Origin: Oscillospiraceae bacterium
GTDB lineage: Bacteria > Bacillota > Clostridia > Oscillospirales > Ruminococcaceae
Assembly (NCBI GenBank): GCA_900770195.1
Contig: CAAGJI010000003.1
Span: 47,426 to 111,425 of the forward strand
DNA: 64,000 nucleotides
Direction of reading: 5' to 3'
Part shown: positions 8,328 through 17,092 of the stretch, piece after piece
Position numbering within the stretch: the first letter of the stretch is position 1
Layout: every line of letters starts with the position of its first letter
Made by a program: the position numbers and the translations under genes
The notes under the pieces: generated by a model
What the model saw: only the letters and a program-made list of their open reading frames with translations
What the model was told of the DNA's origin: nothing
The model's database searches: none

Positions 8328-9665
8328 ATGTCAGTTAAACTGAATACAAAATACCTTGAAACATTTGTAAACAAGGATGAATTAGCAGGTATCAAGGTGC
8401 AGACAGAAGCCTGTGCAAAGATGCTTCACGACAAAACAGGTCTTGGAAATGATTTTCTCGGATGGCTTGACCTTCCAGAAAACTATGATAAAGAAGAATT
8501 TGCAAGAATAAAGGCTGCTGCAAAGAAAATACAGAGCGATTCAGATATTCTTATTGTTATAGGTATCGGCGGTTCATACCTCGGAGCAAGAGCTGCTATC
8601 GAGTTCCTTAAATCACCTTTATACAACAATATGAAAAAAGATACACCTGATATATACTATGTCGGCAACAGCATAAACCCTACATATCTTCAGGAAATTA
8701 TTTCTATTTGCGAAGGAAAAGATATTTCTGTAAATGTTATCTCAAAGTCAGGTACAACAACAGAACCTGCACTTGCTTTCAGAATTTTCAAGAAAATGCT
8801 TGAAGACAAATATGGCAGAGAAGAAGCAAGCAAGAGAATTTATGCAACAACAGATAAATCAAAGGGAACACTTAAAAATCTTTCAGATGATATGGGTTAC
8901 GAAACATTCGTTGTTCCTGATGATGTAGGAGGACGTTTCTCAGTTCTTACAGCTGTTGGTCTTCTTCCTATTGCAGTTGCAGGATGCGACATTGACGCAC
9001 TTATGGCAGGTGCTGCAAAGGCTATGAACGACTTTAAGGCAGACTTTGACAACAACGATTGCTACAAGTATGCTGCACTCAGAAACATTATGTACAACAA
9101 GGGCAAGGCAATTGAACTTCTCGTTTCATATGATCCAAGCTTCTGCATGATGTCTGAATGGTACAAGCAGCTCTTCGGCGAAAGCGAAGGCAAGGACAAC
9201 AAGGGTCTTTTCCCATCATCAGTTGTTTTCTCAACAGATCTCCATTCAATGGGTCAGTTTATCCAGCAGGGTTCAAGAGTTATGTTTGAAACAGTTGTTG
9301 ACATAAAGAAGCCTAAGCAGGATTTATTCCTTGAAAAAGATAAAGAAAATCTTGATGGTCTTAACTTCCTTACAAACCAGAATATGTCTGTTGTAAACAG
9401 AAAAGCGTTTGAAGGAACAGTTCTTGCACACACAGAAGGCGGAGTACCTAACATAATCCTTGAACTTGAAGACACAACAGAAAAGAGCCTCGGCTATCTT
9501 ATTTATTTCTTTGAAAAGGCTTGTGCAGTTTCAGGTTACCTCCTCGGTGTAAATCCGTTCAATCAGCCAGGTGTTGAAAGTTACAAGTCAAATATGTTTG
9601 CACTTCTCGGTAAACCGGGATATGAAGGTGCAAAAGCTGCACTTGAAGCAAAGCTTGGCAGATAA
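8328..9665 (+). CDS. pgi: Glucose-6-phosphate isomerase
   Basis: 445 residues, the short PGI form of Firmicutes. It interconverts glucose 6-phosphate and fructose 6-phosphate in the cytoplasm. Visible signatures are IVIGIGGSYLGARA in the first sugar-isomerase domain, SKSGTTTEPALAF, GGRFSVLTAVGLLP, and the C-terminal NPFNQPGVESYK containing a conserved Gln-Pro-Gly-Val-Glu run. The ATG at 8328 follows GGAGGG at a good distance; the longer upstream frame reads through the inverted repeat and promoter region. A TATAAT at 8273-8278 is a possible -10. Confidence 0.97.
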   Translation: MSVKLNTKYLETFVNKDELAGIKVQTEACAKMLHDKTGLGNDFLGWLDLPENYDKEEFARIKAAAKKIQSDSDILIVIGIGGSYLGARAAIEFLKSPLYNNMKKDTPDIYYVGNSINPTYLQEIISICEGKDISVNVISKSGTTTEPALAFRIFKKMLEDKYGREEASKRIYATTDKSKGTLKNLSDDMGYETFVVPDDVGGRFSVLTAVGLLPIAVAGCDIDALMAGAAKAMNDFKADFDNNDCYKYAALRNIMYNKGKAIELLVSYDPSFCMMSEWYKQLFGESEGKDNKGLFPSSVVFSTDLHSMGQFIQQGSRVMFETVVDIKKPKQDLFLEKDKENLDGLNFLTNQNMSVVNRKAFEGTVLAHTEGGVPNIILELEDTTEKSLGYLIYFFEKACAVSGYLLGVNPFNQPGVESYKSNMFALLGKPGYEGAKAALEAKLGR

Positions 9666-9752
9666 TTCCCAGAAAACAGTAAAATTTAGCAGCTGCTGAA
9701 TTATTTAATTTATTTGACCGTTCGTAAATGGACGGCGAAAGGAGAAACTATC

Positions 9753-10160
9753 ATGATAAAACTTATTACAGGTAAAAAAGGTTCAGGCAAAACAAAAATA
9801 ATCATCGACCGCATAAACAGTGCAGTTAAAGAAACAAACGGATGTCTTGTATGTATTGAAAAAGGTGAAACACTTCGCCGTGAAATCAGCTACAAAGTAA
9901 GATGGTGCGGTGCTGAACAGTTTGCAATTGACAGCTATGACACATTCTATGGTTTCGTTGCAGGTATGCTTGCAGGTAACTATGATATTAAGGAAATCTT
10001 TGTTGATGGTATTTTAAGAATTGCCGGTGCTGATTTTGATGAATTTGGTGCAACACTTGAAAAACTTGACAAACTCACAGGTGATGATACACTTGTTACA
10101 TTCACAGTTTCAGCAGATAACTCAGAATTACCTGAATCTGTTAAGAAATTTTTAGACTAA
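9753..10160 (+). CDS. Small P-loop protein of unknown function, conserved in Clostridia
   Basis: 135 residues starting with MIKLITGKKGSGKT, a clean Walker A motif, followed by a small alpha/beta domain. IKEIFVDGIL may serve as a Walker B-like strand. No further domain is present, so it is one of the smallest P-loop proteins. I recall similar short proteins in clostridial genomes, sometimes labelled ATP-binding or PilT-like, but no function is established. The ATG follows AAAGGAG; a TTG 39 bases upstream lacks a site. It stands between pgi and yceD with no clear operon link. Confidence 0.8.
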   Translation: MIKLITGKKGSGKTKIIIDRINSAVKETNGCLVCIEKGETLRREISYKVRWCGAEQFAIDSYDTFYGFVAGMLAGNYDIKEIFVDGILRIAGADFDEFGATLEKLDKLTGDDTLVTFTVSADNSELPESVKKFLD

Positions 10161-10214
10161 TTGATAAAATTATTGTTTCAACGTGCGATATTTTGTAGTT
10201 TTTAAAAAAAACTA

Positions 10215-10244
10215 TTGACAAACCATAGGTTTTTAGTTTATAAT
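10215..10244 (+). promoter_or_regulatory. Promoter of yceD-rpmF
   Basis: TTGACA at 10215-10220, 18-base spacer, TATAAT at 10239-10244, about 30 bases before the gene. Confidence 0.82.
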
Positions 10245-10278
10245 ATAGTTTGTGATAAATGAAGAAGGTTGAAATGAT

Positions 10279-10737
10279 ATGGTTATACAATTAAGAGATA
10301 TATTTGAAATTCCTGGTGAATCAAGGGATTTTGAATTTGATATTACTCCTGAGGAAACAAGCTATCTGAAGCAGTTTACTTTCAGTAACCCTGTTCATGT
10401 AAAGGGAACTGTCCGCAATAAAAGCGGTATAGTTATGCTTAAATATGAAGCAGATTTCGTACTTAATCACGAGTGCGACAGATGTCTTGTGCCGTTTGAA
10501 AGAGAATATCACTACGAATTTGAGCATAATCTTGTGCATTCTTTAGCAAATGAAGATGATATTGCGTATGATACCTATATCGTTGCCGAAAAAGATCACA
10601 TTGATTTAAATGACACTGTACTTTCTGATATTTTGCCTGCGTTACCTTCAAAGTTTTTATGCAGGGAAGATTGTAAGGGACTTTGTTTCATATGTGGATG
10701 CAATCTTAATGAAGAAGAGTGCGATTGTCAAAAATAA
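10279..10737 (+). CDS. yceD: YceD/DUF177 family protein
   Basis: 152 residues. The family lies next to rpmF in most bacteria and has been linked to 23S rRNA accumulation. The CDRCLVPFE pair of cysteines in mid-chain and the C-terminal CREDCKGLC...CGCNLNEEECDC cluster match the family and suggest a bound metal. The rpmF gene follows after 57 bases, and one promoter serves both. Confidence 0.92.
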   Translation: MVIQLRDIFEIPGESRDFEFDITPEETSYLKQFTFSNPVHVKGTVRNKSGIVMLKYEADFVLNHECDRCLVPFEREYHYEFEHNLVHSLANEDDIAYDTYIVAEKDHIDLNDTVLSDILPALPSKFLCREDCKGLCFICGCNLNEEECDCQK

Positions 10738-10794
10738 TCCGAAGCAGAGGGATTTTTTGTCCAGAAGCTTTATTAAATATGAGGAGGTGCCCCA

Positions 10795-10980
10795 ATGGCT
10801 GTACCAAAGAGAAAAGTTTCAAAAGCAAGACGTGATAAAAGACGTAACAACGTATGGAAGCTTGATGCTCCTGCAATGAGCAAGTGCCCTGAATGCGGTG
10901 CTGTTAAAGCTCCACATAAGGTTTGCAAGGCTTGTGGTTTCTACAAGGGTGTTCAGGTTATCAAAGTTGACGCTGAATAA
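10795..10980 (+). CDS. rpmF: 50S ribosomal protein L32
   Basis: 61-residue L32 of the zinc-binding type: basic N-terminus AVPKRKVSKARRDKRR, then a zinc ribbon with CPEC and CKAC pairs. The start is fixed by GAGGAGGT. Loss of the cysteines marks zinc-independent paralogues; here all four are kept. Confidence 0.97.
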   Translation: MAVPKRKVSKARRDKRRNNVWKLDAPAMSKCPECGAVKAPHKVCKACGFYKGVQVIKVDAE

Positions 10981-11014
10981 TCTGTAATATCAATAATTTT
11001 ATTTATTGTGCATC

Positions 11015-11059
11015 AGAGGAGGCGGATCATCCGAAAACGGATTTCCGACTCCTCTTTTT
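11015..11059 (+). terminator. Terminator after rpmF
   Basis: AGAGGAGGCGG pairs imperfectly with CCGACTCCTCT around an inner ATCCG/CGGAT hairpin and is followed by TTTTT. Confidence 0.8.
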
Positions 11060-11107
11060 AAGTTAAAATCTTATTTGTGTTTGCAATTTGGAATAAGATT
11101 TTAACTT
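11060..11107. repeat. Perfect 16-bp inverted repeat before der
   Basis: Positions 11060-11075 are the exact reverse complement of 11092-11107, with 16 bases between. No T run follows. A TATAAT at 11113-11118 lies right behind it, so it could be an operator or leader hairpin of the der operon. Confidence 0.7.
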
Positions 11108-11156
11108 AGAAATATAATATACAAATATACAGATTTTAAAATATAAGGAGGACAAA

Positions 11157-12488
11157 ATGAGTTTACCTTTAGTTGCAATAGTCGGAAGACCGAATGTTGG
11201 GAAATCAACACTTTTCAACAAATTGATAGGTCAGCGACTTTCTATAGTTGAAGATACACCGGGTGTTACCCGTGACAGAATTTATTCAAAATGCGAATGG
11301 CTTGATACACAGTTTATGCTTGTTGATACAGGCGGTATTGAACCGAAAACAGATGATATTATTTTATCGCAGATGAGAGCACAGGCACAGATTGCCATTG
11401 ACAGGGCGGACGTTATAATATTTGTTACAGACCTTAAAACAGGTGTTACACCTGATGATCATGCAGTTGCGGAAATGCTTCAGAAAAGCGGAAAACCTGT
11501 TGTTTTGTGCGTTAACAAGTGCGACTCGCTTGGCAAACCGCCTATGGAAATATACGAATTTTATAATCTCGGACTTGGCGACCCTTACGGAGTTTCATCT
11601 GTTCATGGTCATGGAACAGGTGATATGCTTGATAAAGTTTGCGAATATCTTAAAGATTATGAAAGTGAACAGTATGACGAAGATGCAATAAAGGTTGCTA
11701 TTATTGGCAAACCTAACGTTGGAAAATCTTCACTTGTAAACAGAATTTCAGGTCAGAACAGAGTTATTGTTTCAGATATTGCAGGAACAACAAGAGATGC
11801 AACAGATACTGAAATTGAAAATGAATACGGAAAATATGTATTTATCGATACGGCAGGCATAAGAAAAAAATCGAAAATAACTGAAAGAGTTGAACATTTC
11901 AGCGTTTTAAGAGCATATATGGCAGTTGACAGGGCAGATGTTTGTGTTATAGTCATAGATGCAACGGAAGGCTTTACAGAACAGGATTCAAAAGTTGCAG
12001 GTTATGCACATGAACAGGGTAAAGCTTCAATTATAGTTGTGAACAAATGGGACCTTATTGAAAAGGAAACAAACACAATGAAAAATTATGAGGCTGAACT
12101 TAGGGAAAATTTCTCGTTTATGTCTTATGTTCCATTCCTTTTTATGTCTGCACTCACAGGTCAGCGAGTTGAAAAACTCTATGAAAAAATAAATTATGTT
12201 GCAAATCAAAACTCAATGAGAATTTCAACAGGTACATTGAATGATGCACTTATAACAGCAACACAGAAGGTTCAGCCGCCGTCAGATAAGGGTAGAAGAC
12301 TTAAAATTTATTATATCACACAGTCATCGACAAATCCGCCGACATTTATCGTTTTTGTAAACAGAAAAGAACTTTTCCATTTTTCATATCAGAGATATAT
12401 TGAAAATCAGATAAGACAGACATTTGGATTAGATGGAACACCTGTCAGATTTGTTGTTCGTGAACGTGACAGAAATGATACAAAGTGA
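11157..12488 (+). CDS. der: Ribosome-assembly GTPase Der (EngA)
   Basis: 443 residues with two GTPase domains in tandem and a C-terminal KH-like domain. The first domain has GRPNVGKST, DTPGVTRDR, DTGG and NKCD; the second, from about residue 180, has GKPNVGKSS, DIAGTTRD, DTAG and NKWD. It acts in 50S subunit assembly. The ATG follows AAGGAGG. It heads an operon with plsY and gpsA, an arrangement common in Firmicutes. Confidence 0.97.
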   Translation: MSLPLVAIVGRPNVGKSTLFNKLIGQRLSIVEDTPGVTRDRIYSKCEWLDTQFMLVDTGGIEPKTDDIILSQMRAQAQIAIDRADVIIFVTDLKTGVTPDDHAVAEMLQKSGKPVVLCVNKCDSLGKPPMEIYEFYNLGLGDPYGVSSVHGHGTGDMLDKVCEYLKDYESEQYDEDAIKVAIIGKPNVGKSSLVNRISGQNRVIVSDIAGTTRDATDTEIENEYGKYVFIDTAGIRKKSKITERVEHFSVLRAYMAVDRADVCVIVIDATEGFTEQDSKVAGYAHEQGKASIIVVNKWDLIEKETNTMKNYEAELRENFSFMSYVPFLFMSALTGQRVEKLYEKINYVANQNSMRISTGTLNDALITATQKVQPPSDKGRRLKIYYITQSSTNPPTFIVFVNRKELFHFSYQRYIENQIRQTFGLDGTPVRFVVRERDRNDTK

Positions 12489-12497
12489 GGCTTTTAT

Positions 12498-13166
12498 ATG
12501 ATTTTTTTAGGAGTAATAATAACGGCTGTAATTGCGTATCTTTTGGGAAGTATAAATTCTTCCATAATAGTAGTCAGAATTTTTGAAAAAAAAGACATCA
12601 GAGATTACGGCAGCGGAAATGCAGGACTTACAAATACACTCAGAGTATGCGGAAAAAAATGTGCGGCATTTACTCTTGTGGGCGACCTTGCAAAGGGAAT
12701 AATTGCGGTTTTGCTTTCAAAATGGATTTGCTGTCTTTTGGGAATAGCAGAAAATATCAATTCGGATAATATTTATTTTATAGGTTATGTAGCAGGAATA
12801 TTTGCTATAATAGGTCATGTTTTCCCTCTTTATTATAAATTCAAAGGCGGAAAAGGTGTGCTTGTGGGAGTATCGGTTTTTGTTGTTATAGACTGGAGAA
12901 TGTTCCTTATACTTATAGGAATTTTTGCAATTGTTCTGGCAATTTCAAAATATGTTTCACTTGGTTCGATGATAGCGGCAGCATGTTGCCCGATACTGAC
13001 ATTTTTACTTCAGTATTTCACATCAGATTTATCTCTCAGCTATATAATTTTAGGTACTGTTTTATCGGCTGTAATGGGCGGAATGGTAATATTTATGCAC
13101 AGAAGTAACATTCAAAGACTTAAAAATGGAACAGAAAATAAATTTTCATTTTCATCAAAAAAATAA
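12498..13166 (+). CDS. plsY: Acyl-phosphate:glycerol-3-phosphate acyltransferase
   Basis: 222-residue membrane enzyme that makes lysophosphatidic acid from acyl-phosphate and glycerol 3-phosphate. Three family motifs are visible: GSINSS near the N-terminus, GSGNAGLTNTLR, and HVFPLYYKFKGGKGV. Several hydrophobic helices fit the five-span topology. The gene begins 9 bases after der and is followed by gpsA, which makes its substrate. Confidence 0.95.
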   Translation: MIFLGVIITAVIAYLLGSINSSIIVVRIFEKKDIRDYGSGNAGLTNTLRVCGKKCAAFTLVGDLAKGIIAVLLSKWICCLLGIAENINSDNIYFIGYVAGIFAIIGHVFPLYYKFKGGKGVLVGVSVFVVIDWRMFLILIGIFAIVLAISKYVSLGSMIAAACCPILTFLLQYFTSDLSLSYIILGTVLSAVMGGMVIFMHRSNIQRLKNGTENKFSFSSKK

Positions 13167-13184
13167 ATGACAGGAGGTTTTGAA

Positions 13185-14186
13185 ATGCTTAATATCACAG
13201 TCCTTGGTGCAGGCGGATTTGGTCTTGCACTTGCAATAATTTTGAATAAACAGGGTCACAGCGTGACAGTATGGTCTAAACTTGAAAACGAAATAATTCA
13301 GCTTGAAAAAGACAGGGAACACAAGCAGAAACTCCCCGGGGTAAAAATTCCTGAATCAATAAAACTTACAACAGAATACGATGCAATAAAAACAAGTGAT
13401 ATGGTAATATTCGGCGTTCCAAGTTCATTTGTGAGAAGTACAGCAAAGGAAGTTTCTCCTTATGTTGCAAAGGATACAATAATTTTGAATGCAGGAAAAG
13501 GGCTTGAGGACGGCACTTTCAAGACACTTAGCGAAATTCTTGAAGAGGAAATACCGCAGGCAAAAATCGCTGTTTTGTCAGGTCCTTCACACGCAGAAGA
13601 AGTGGCAAGGGAAGTTCCGACAGCTGTTGTAATTGCTTCAAAATCGAAAGAAACAGCTGAATTTATTCAGAAAGAATGCAGCAGCAGTGTACTTAGAATG
13701 TATGTGAATACAGATATTTTAGGCTGTGAACTTGGCGGTGCTTTGAAAAATATCATTGCACTTTGTGCAGGAATATGCGACGGTCTTGGATATGGCGATA
13801 ATACAAAAGCCGCAGTTATGACAAGAGGAATGCACGAAATAGTAAAACTTGGTCTTGCTATGGGCGGAAAAGCGGAAACTTTTGGCGGACTTACAGGAAT
13901 GGGAGACCTTATAGTTACATGTACAAGTATGCACAGCAGAAACAGACGTGCAGGAATACTTATAGGAAAGGGAGTTTCACCTGATGAGGCTGTTAAACAG
14001 ATAGGAACGGTGGAGGGATATTTTTGCTGTAAAGCGGCTTATCACCTTGCAAAAGAAAAAAATGTTTCAATGCCTATAACAGAAGAATTATATAATATTT
14101 TGTACAATGGTGCAGATGTCAAAAAAGCTTTGAACAAGCTTATGTCACGTCCTTTCAGAAGTGAATGTGATTTTTGGAATAAATAG
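13185..14186 (+). CDS. gpsA: Glycerol-3-phosphate dehydrogenase [NAD(P)+]
   Basis: 333 residues. Reduces dihydroxyacetone phosphate to glycerol 3-phosphate, feeding PlsY. N-terminal Rossmann motif GAGGFGLALA, then AGKGLEDG, SGPSHAEEVAR and the C-terminal catalytic region with ALKNIIALCAGICDG and GGLTGMGDL. The ATG at 13185 is chosen because AGGAGG sits just upstream; the ATG at 13167 lies before that site and overlaps the plsY end. Confidence 0.97.
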   Translation: MLNITVLGAGGFGLALAIILNKQGHSVTVWSKLENEIIQLEKDREHKQKLPGVKIPESIKLTTEYDAIKTSDMVIFGVPSSFVRSTAKEVSPYVAKDTIILNAGKGLEDGTFKTLSEILEEEIPQAKIAVLSGPSHAEEVAREVPTAVVIASKSKETAEFIQKECSSSVLRMYVNTDILGCELGGALKNIIALCAGICDGLGYGDNTKAAVMTRGMHEIVKLGLAMGGKAETFGGLTGMGDLIVTCTSMHSRNRRAGILIGKGVSPDEAVKQIGTVEGYFCCKAAYHLAKEKNVSMPITEELYNILYNGADVKKALNKLMSRPFRSECDFWNK

Positions 14187-14191
14187 TATTT

Positions 14192-14220
14192 TGCGGCTGT
14201 TTTTCAGCCGCATTTGTTTT
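14192..14220 (+). terminator. Terminator after der-plsY-gpsA
   Basis: TGCGGCTG/CAGCCGCA stem with a 5-base loop, then TTTGTTTTT. Confidence 0.88.
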
Positions 14221-14287
14221 TGTTGTCAATTTTAATTGAAAATAAAGGCTTAATTTTGTTTATTACAACAAAATATAATTTGAAGCA

Positions 14288-14316
14288 TTGAAATATTATT
14301 AAATTTGATATATAAT
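14288..14316 (+). promoter_or_regulatory. Promoter of the first LRR-dockerin gene
   Basis: TTGAAA at 14288-14293, 17-base spacer, TATAAT at 14311-14316, about 45 bases before the start codon. Confidence 0.75.
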
Positions 14317-14363
14317 ATAAATGAATCAGTTTCAACTAAAATTTTACAGGGAGGTTTCAATTT

Positions 14364-15605
14364 ATGAAATTAAAAAAAATAATTGCAGGAGTTATGGGGG
14401 CGGTGATGGCGGCATCTTGCGTTCCAATGTCGGTCAACAGCTCGCTGATTACCTCAATTTCAGCAAGTGCTGAAACTTCGGGTACTTGTGGTGATAATGT
14501 AAATTGGGTTCTTTCTGATGATGGCGTGCTGACAATTTCCGGAACGGGGGATATGTCTAATTATAATGACTTTGAAATTAGTGCACCATTTCATAATAAC
14601 ACTGACATAAAGTCTGTTATTATAGAGAATGGAGTAACATCAATAGGTGAAAATGCATTTTATCATTGCAGCAGCTTGACAAGTATAAAAATACCGAATT
14701 CAATAACATCAATAGGTGAAAATGCATTTTATCATTGCAGCAGCTTGACAAGCATAGAAATCCCAAAATCTGTAACATCAATAGGTGAATGGGCATTTTC
14801 AGGTTGCAACAGCCTGACAAGTATAGAAATTCCAAATTCAGTAACATCAATAGGTAGAATTGCATTTTCTGGAACAAAATGGCTTGAAAATAAACAGGCT
14901 GAAAATCCTTTAGTTGTTGTAAATGGAATTTTGATAGATGGTATAAAATGTTCAGGTAAAGTTGTTATTCCAAATTCAGTAACATCAATAGGTGGATTTG
15001 CATTTGAATATTGCAGCAACTTGACAAGTATAGAAATTCCAAATACAGTAACATCAATTGATAAATATGCATTTTCTTATTGCAGCAGATTGACAAGTAT
15101 AGAAATTCCAAATTCAGTAACATCAATTGGTAGTTATGCATTTGATGGTTGCGATGGTTTAACTGATGTTTATTACACAGGAACAAGAGATGACTGGAAC
15201 AAAATAGACATAGATGAAAGTAATAGTGTTCTTAAATCATCAAAGATTCATTTTTCAGAACCTTCGACAAAACCAACCACCACAACTACAACAACCACAA
15301 CTACAACAACCATAACTACAACAACCACCACCACAACAAATACAACAAAGCCAACAACGACAACTACAACGACATCATCAGGCGACCTTAATAACGACGG
15401 CAAAATCGATTCAAAAGATGCGGTTTTGATTTTGAAATCCTATGCGGAAAGTCTTGCAAGCGGAAAGAAAAATGTTTCGGCAGACTTCGGCGATGTTAAC
15501 GGCGACGGAAAAGTTGATTCAAAAGACGCTGTCTGGGTACTTAAATATTATGCAGAAACTCTTACAGGCTACGAGGGAAGTATTTTTGATTTTATAAAAA
15601 AATAA
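14364..15605 (+). CDS. Secreted LRR_5 (BspA-type) protein with dockerin
   Basis: 413 residues. A signal peptide (basic MKLKKI, hydrophobic core, cut near residue 37) is followed by a short beta segment (TCGDNVNWVL...LTISGTGDM), then about eight 23-residue BspA-type leucine-rich repeats of the form VTSIGxxAFxxCSxLTSIxIPNS. Residues 173-193 (WLENKQAENPLVVVNGILIDG) interrupt the repeats. A Thr-rich linker (about 302-337) leads to a type I dockerin at 340-402 with two calcium loops, DLNNDGKIDSKD and DVNGDGKVDSKD. The protein is probably docked onto a scaffoldin or wall-anchored cohesin and may bind a surface or ligand. No catalytic domain is seen. Confidence 0.9.
   Translation: MKLKKIIAGVMGAVMAASCVPMSVNSSLITSISASAETSGTCGDNVNWVLSDDGVLTISGTGDMSNYNDFEISAPFHNNTDIKSVIIENGVTSIGENAFYHCSSLTSIKIPNSITSIGENAFYHCSSLTSIEIPKSVTSIGEWAFSGCNSLTSIEIPNSVTSIGRIAFSGTKWLENKQAENPLVVVNGILIDGIKCSGKVVIPNSVTSIGGFAFEYCSNLTSIEIPNTVTSIDKYAFSYCSRLTSIEIPNSVTSIGSYAFDGCDGLTDVYYTGTRDDWNKIDIDESNSVLKSSKIHFSEPSTKPTTTTTTTTTTTTITTTTTTTTNTTKPTTTTTTTSSGDLNNDGKIDSKDAVLILKSYAESLASGKKNVSADFGDVNGDGKVDSKDAVWVLKYYAETLTGYEGSIFDFIKK
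14636..14752 (+). repeat. Near-identical 69-base tandem repeats inside the LRR gene
   Basis: 48 bases (14636-14683) recur exactly at 14705-14752, an offset of 69 bases or 23 codons. Further, more divergent copies continue to about 15140. This points to recent duplication or gene conversion of repeat units. Confidence 0.85.
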
Positions 15606-15616
15606 AATAAAACTTT

Positions 15617-15652
15617 AAACGGTATTTTCTAAAAAGAAATGCCGTTTTTTTG
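15617..15652 (+). terminator. Terminator after the first LRR-dockerin gene
   Basis: AAACGGTATTTTCT pairs with AGAAATGCCGTTT across a short A-rich loop, followed by TTTTTTTG. Confidence 0.85.
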
Positions 15653-15682
15653 TAAAAAAATAAAAAAATTATATTTTACCCC

Positions 15683-15711
15683 TTGAAAAAAATATGAAAA
15701 TGTTGTACAAT
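15683..15711 (+). promoter_or_regulatory. Promoter of pgk-tpiA-gpmI
   Basis: TTGAAA at 15683-15688, 17-base spacer, TACAAT at 15706-15711. Confidence 0.72.
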
Positions 15712-15772
15712 ATATAGTGGGTGGTTAGCACTCGATAAATATATAAAATTAAATGAAAGGATGTCACTTATA

Positions 15773-16996
15773 ATGGCAGGATTAAACAAAGTTACGGTTG
15801 ATGATATTAATGTTAAGGGCAAGAAAGTTCTTGTTCGTGTTGACTTTAATGTACCGTTAAAAGATGGCGTAATTACAAATGACAACAGAATTCAGGCAGC
15901 TTTGCCTACAATCAAGAAACTCGTTAGCGATGGCGGCAAGGTAGTACTTTGCTCACATCTTGGAAAACCTAAGAACGGTCCTGAAGATAAGTTCTCACTT
16001 GCTCCTGCAGCTGCAAGACTTGCTGAACTTCTCAGTGATACAAAGGTTACATTTGCAAAAGATGATACAGTAACAGGCGAAAATGCAAAGAAAGCTGTTG
16101 CTGAAATGAAAGACGGCGAAATCGTTGTACTTGAAAATACAAGATTCCGTGGTGCTGAAGAAACAAAGAACGGCGAAGCTTTCGCAAAGGAACTCGCAGA
16201 TCTCGTTGATGATGAAGTTTTTGTTATGGATGCTTTCGGTTCAGCACACAGAGCACACGCTTCAACAGAAGGCGTTACAAAGTTCGTTAAGGAAACAGCA
16301 GTTGGTTACCTTATGCAGAAGGAAATCAAGTTCCTCGGAAATGCAGTTGAAGACCCTGTAAGACCTTTCGTTGCTATTCTCGGCGGTGCTAAGGTTGCAG
16401 ATAAACTTAATGTTATCAATAACCTTATTGACAAGTGCGATACTCTTATTATCGGCGGTGGTATGGCTTACACATTCCTTAAAGCTAAGGGATATGAAAT
16501 CGGTACATCACTTGTTGATGACGAAAAGCTTGACTATTGCAGAGATATGATAAAGAAAGCTGAAGAAGCAGGCAAGAATCTCCTTCTCCCTGTTGATACA
16601 GCAGTTGCAGCATCATTCCCAAATCCTATTGACGCTGAAATTTCAGTTGACTATGTTTCTTCAGATGAAATCCCTGCTGACAAGATGGGTCTTGATATTG
16701 GTCCTAAGACACAGGAACTTTTTGCCGAAGCAGCTAAGACAGCAAAGACAGTTGTATGGAACGGTCCTATGGGTGTATTTGAAAACCCAACTCTTGCAAA
16801 GGGTACAATTGCAGTAGCAAAGGCACTTGCTGAAACAGATGCAACAACAATCATCGGCGGCGGCGATTCAGCAGCAGCAGTTATGCAGCTTGGTTTTGGC
16901 GACAAGATGAGCCATATTTCAACAGGCGGCGGTGCTTCACTTGAATACCTTGAAGGTAAGGTTCTCCCTGGTGTTGCAGCTATTGCTGAAAAGTAA
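15773..16996 (+). CDS. pgk: Phosphoglycerate kinase
   Basis: 407 residues. Transfers phosphate from 1,3-bisphosphoglycerate to ADP. Signatures: VLVRVDFNVPLKDG at the N-terminus, LCSHLGKP, LENTRF, AFGSAHRAHAS, the nucleotide-side WNGPMGVFE, and the glycine-rich IIGGGDSAAA near the C-terminus. The ATG at 15773 gives the usual MAGLNKVTV start; an ATG at 15761 directly abuts the AAAGG site and would only add four residues. First gene of a glycolytic operon with tpiA and gpmI. Confidence 0.97.
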   Translation: MAGLNKVTVDDINVKGKKVLVRVDFNVPLKDGVITNDNRIQAALPTIKKLVSDGGKVVLCSHLGKPKNGPEDKFSLAPAAARLAELLSDTKVTFAKDDTVTGENAKKAVAEMKDGEIVVLENTRFRGAEETKNGEAFAKELADLVDDEVFVMDAFGSAHRAHASTEGVTKFVKETAVGYLMQKEIKFLGNAVEDPVRPFVAILGGAKVADKLNVINNLIDKCDTLIIGGGMAYTFLKAKGYEIGTSLVDDEKLDYCRDMIKKAEEAGKNLLLPVDTAVAASFPNPIDAEISVDYVSSDEIPADKMGLDIGPKTQELFAEAAKTAKTVVWNGPMGVFENPTLAKGTIAVAKALAETDATTIIGGGDSAAAVMQLGFGDKMSHISTGGGASLEYLEGKVLPGVAAIAEK

Positions 16997-17092
16997 TTAT
17001 CAGATAATCTCTTGATTTATGGAGGGAATTTTACGATTCTTTCCGTATAGAGTTTATAAAATTTATATTGATTTCAGAGGAGTAAATTTAAA

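Noticed and set aside
15271..15380. Repetitive ACA/ACC tract that could be taken for a microsatellite or CRISPR-like array
   Set aside because: It encodes the Thr-rich linker before the dockerin in frame; there are no spacers or separate repeats.
15721..15745. TTAGCACTC resembling half of a CIRCE heat-shock operator upstream of pgk
   Set aside because: The second half (GAGTGCTAA) is absent at the expected distance, so HrcA control is not supported.
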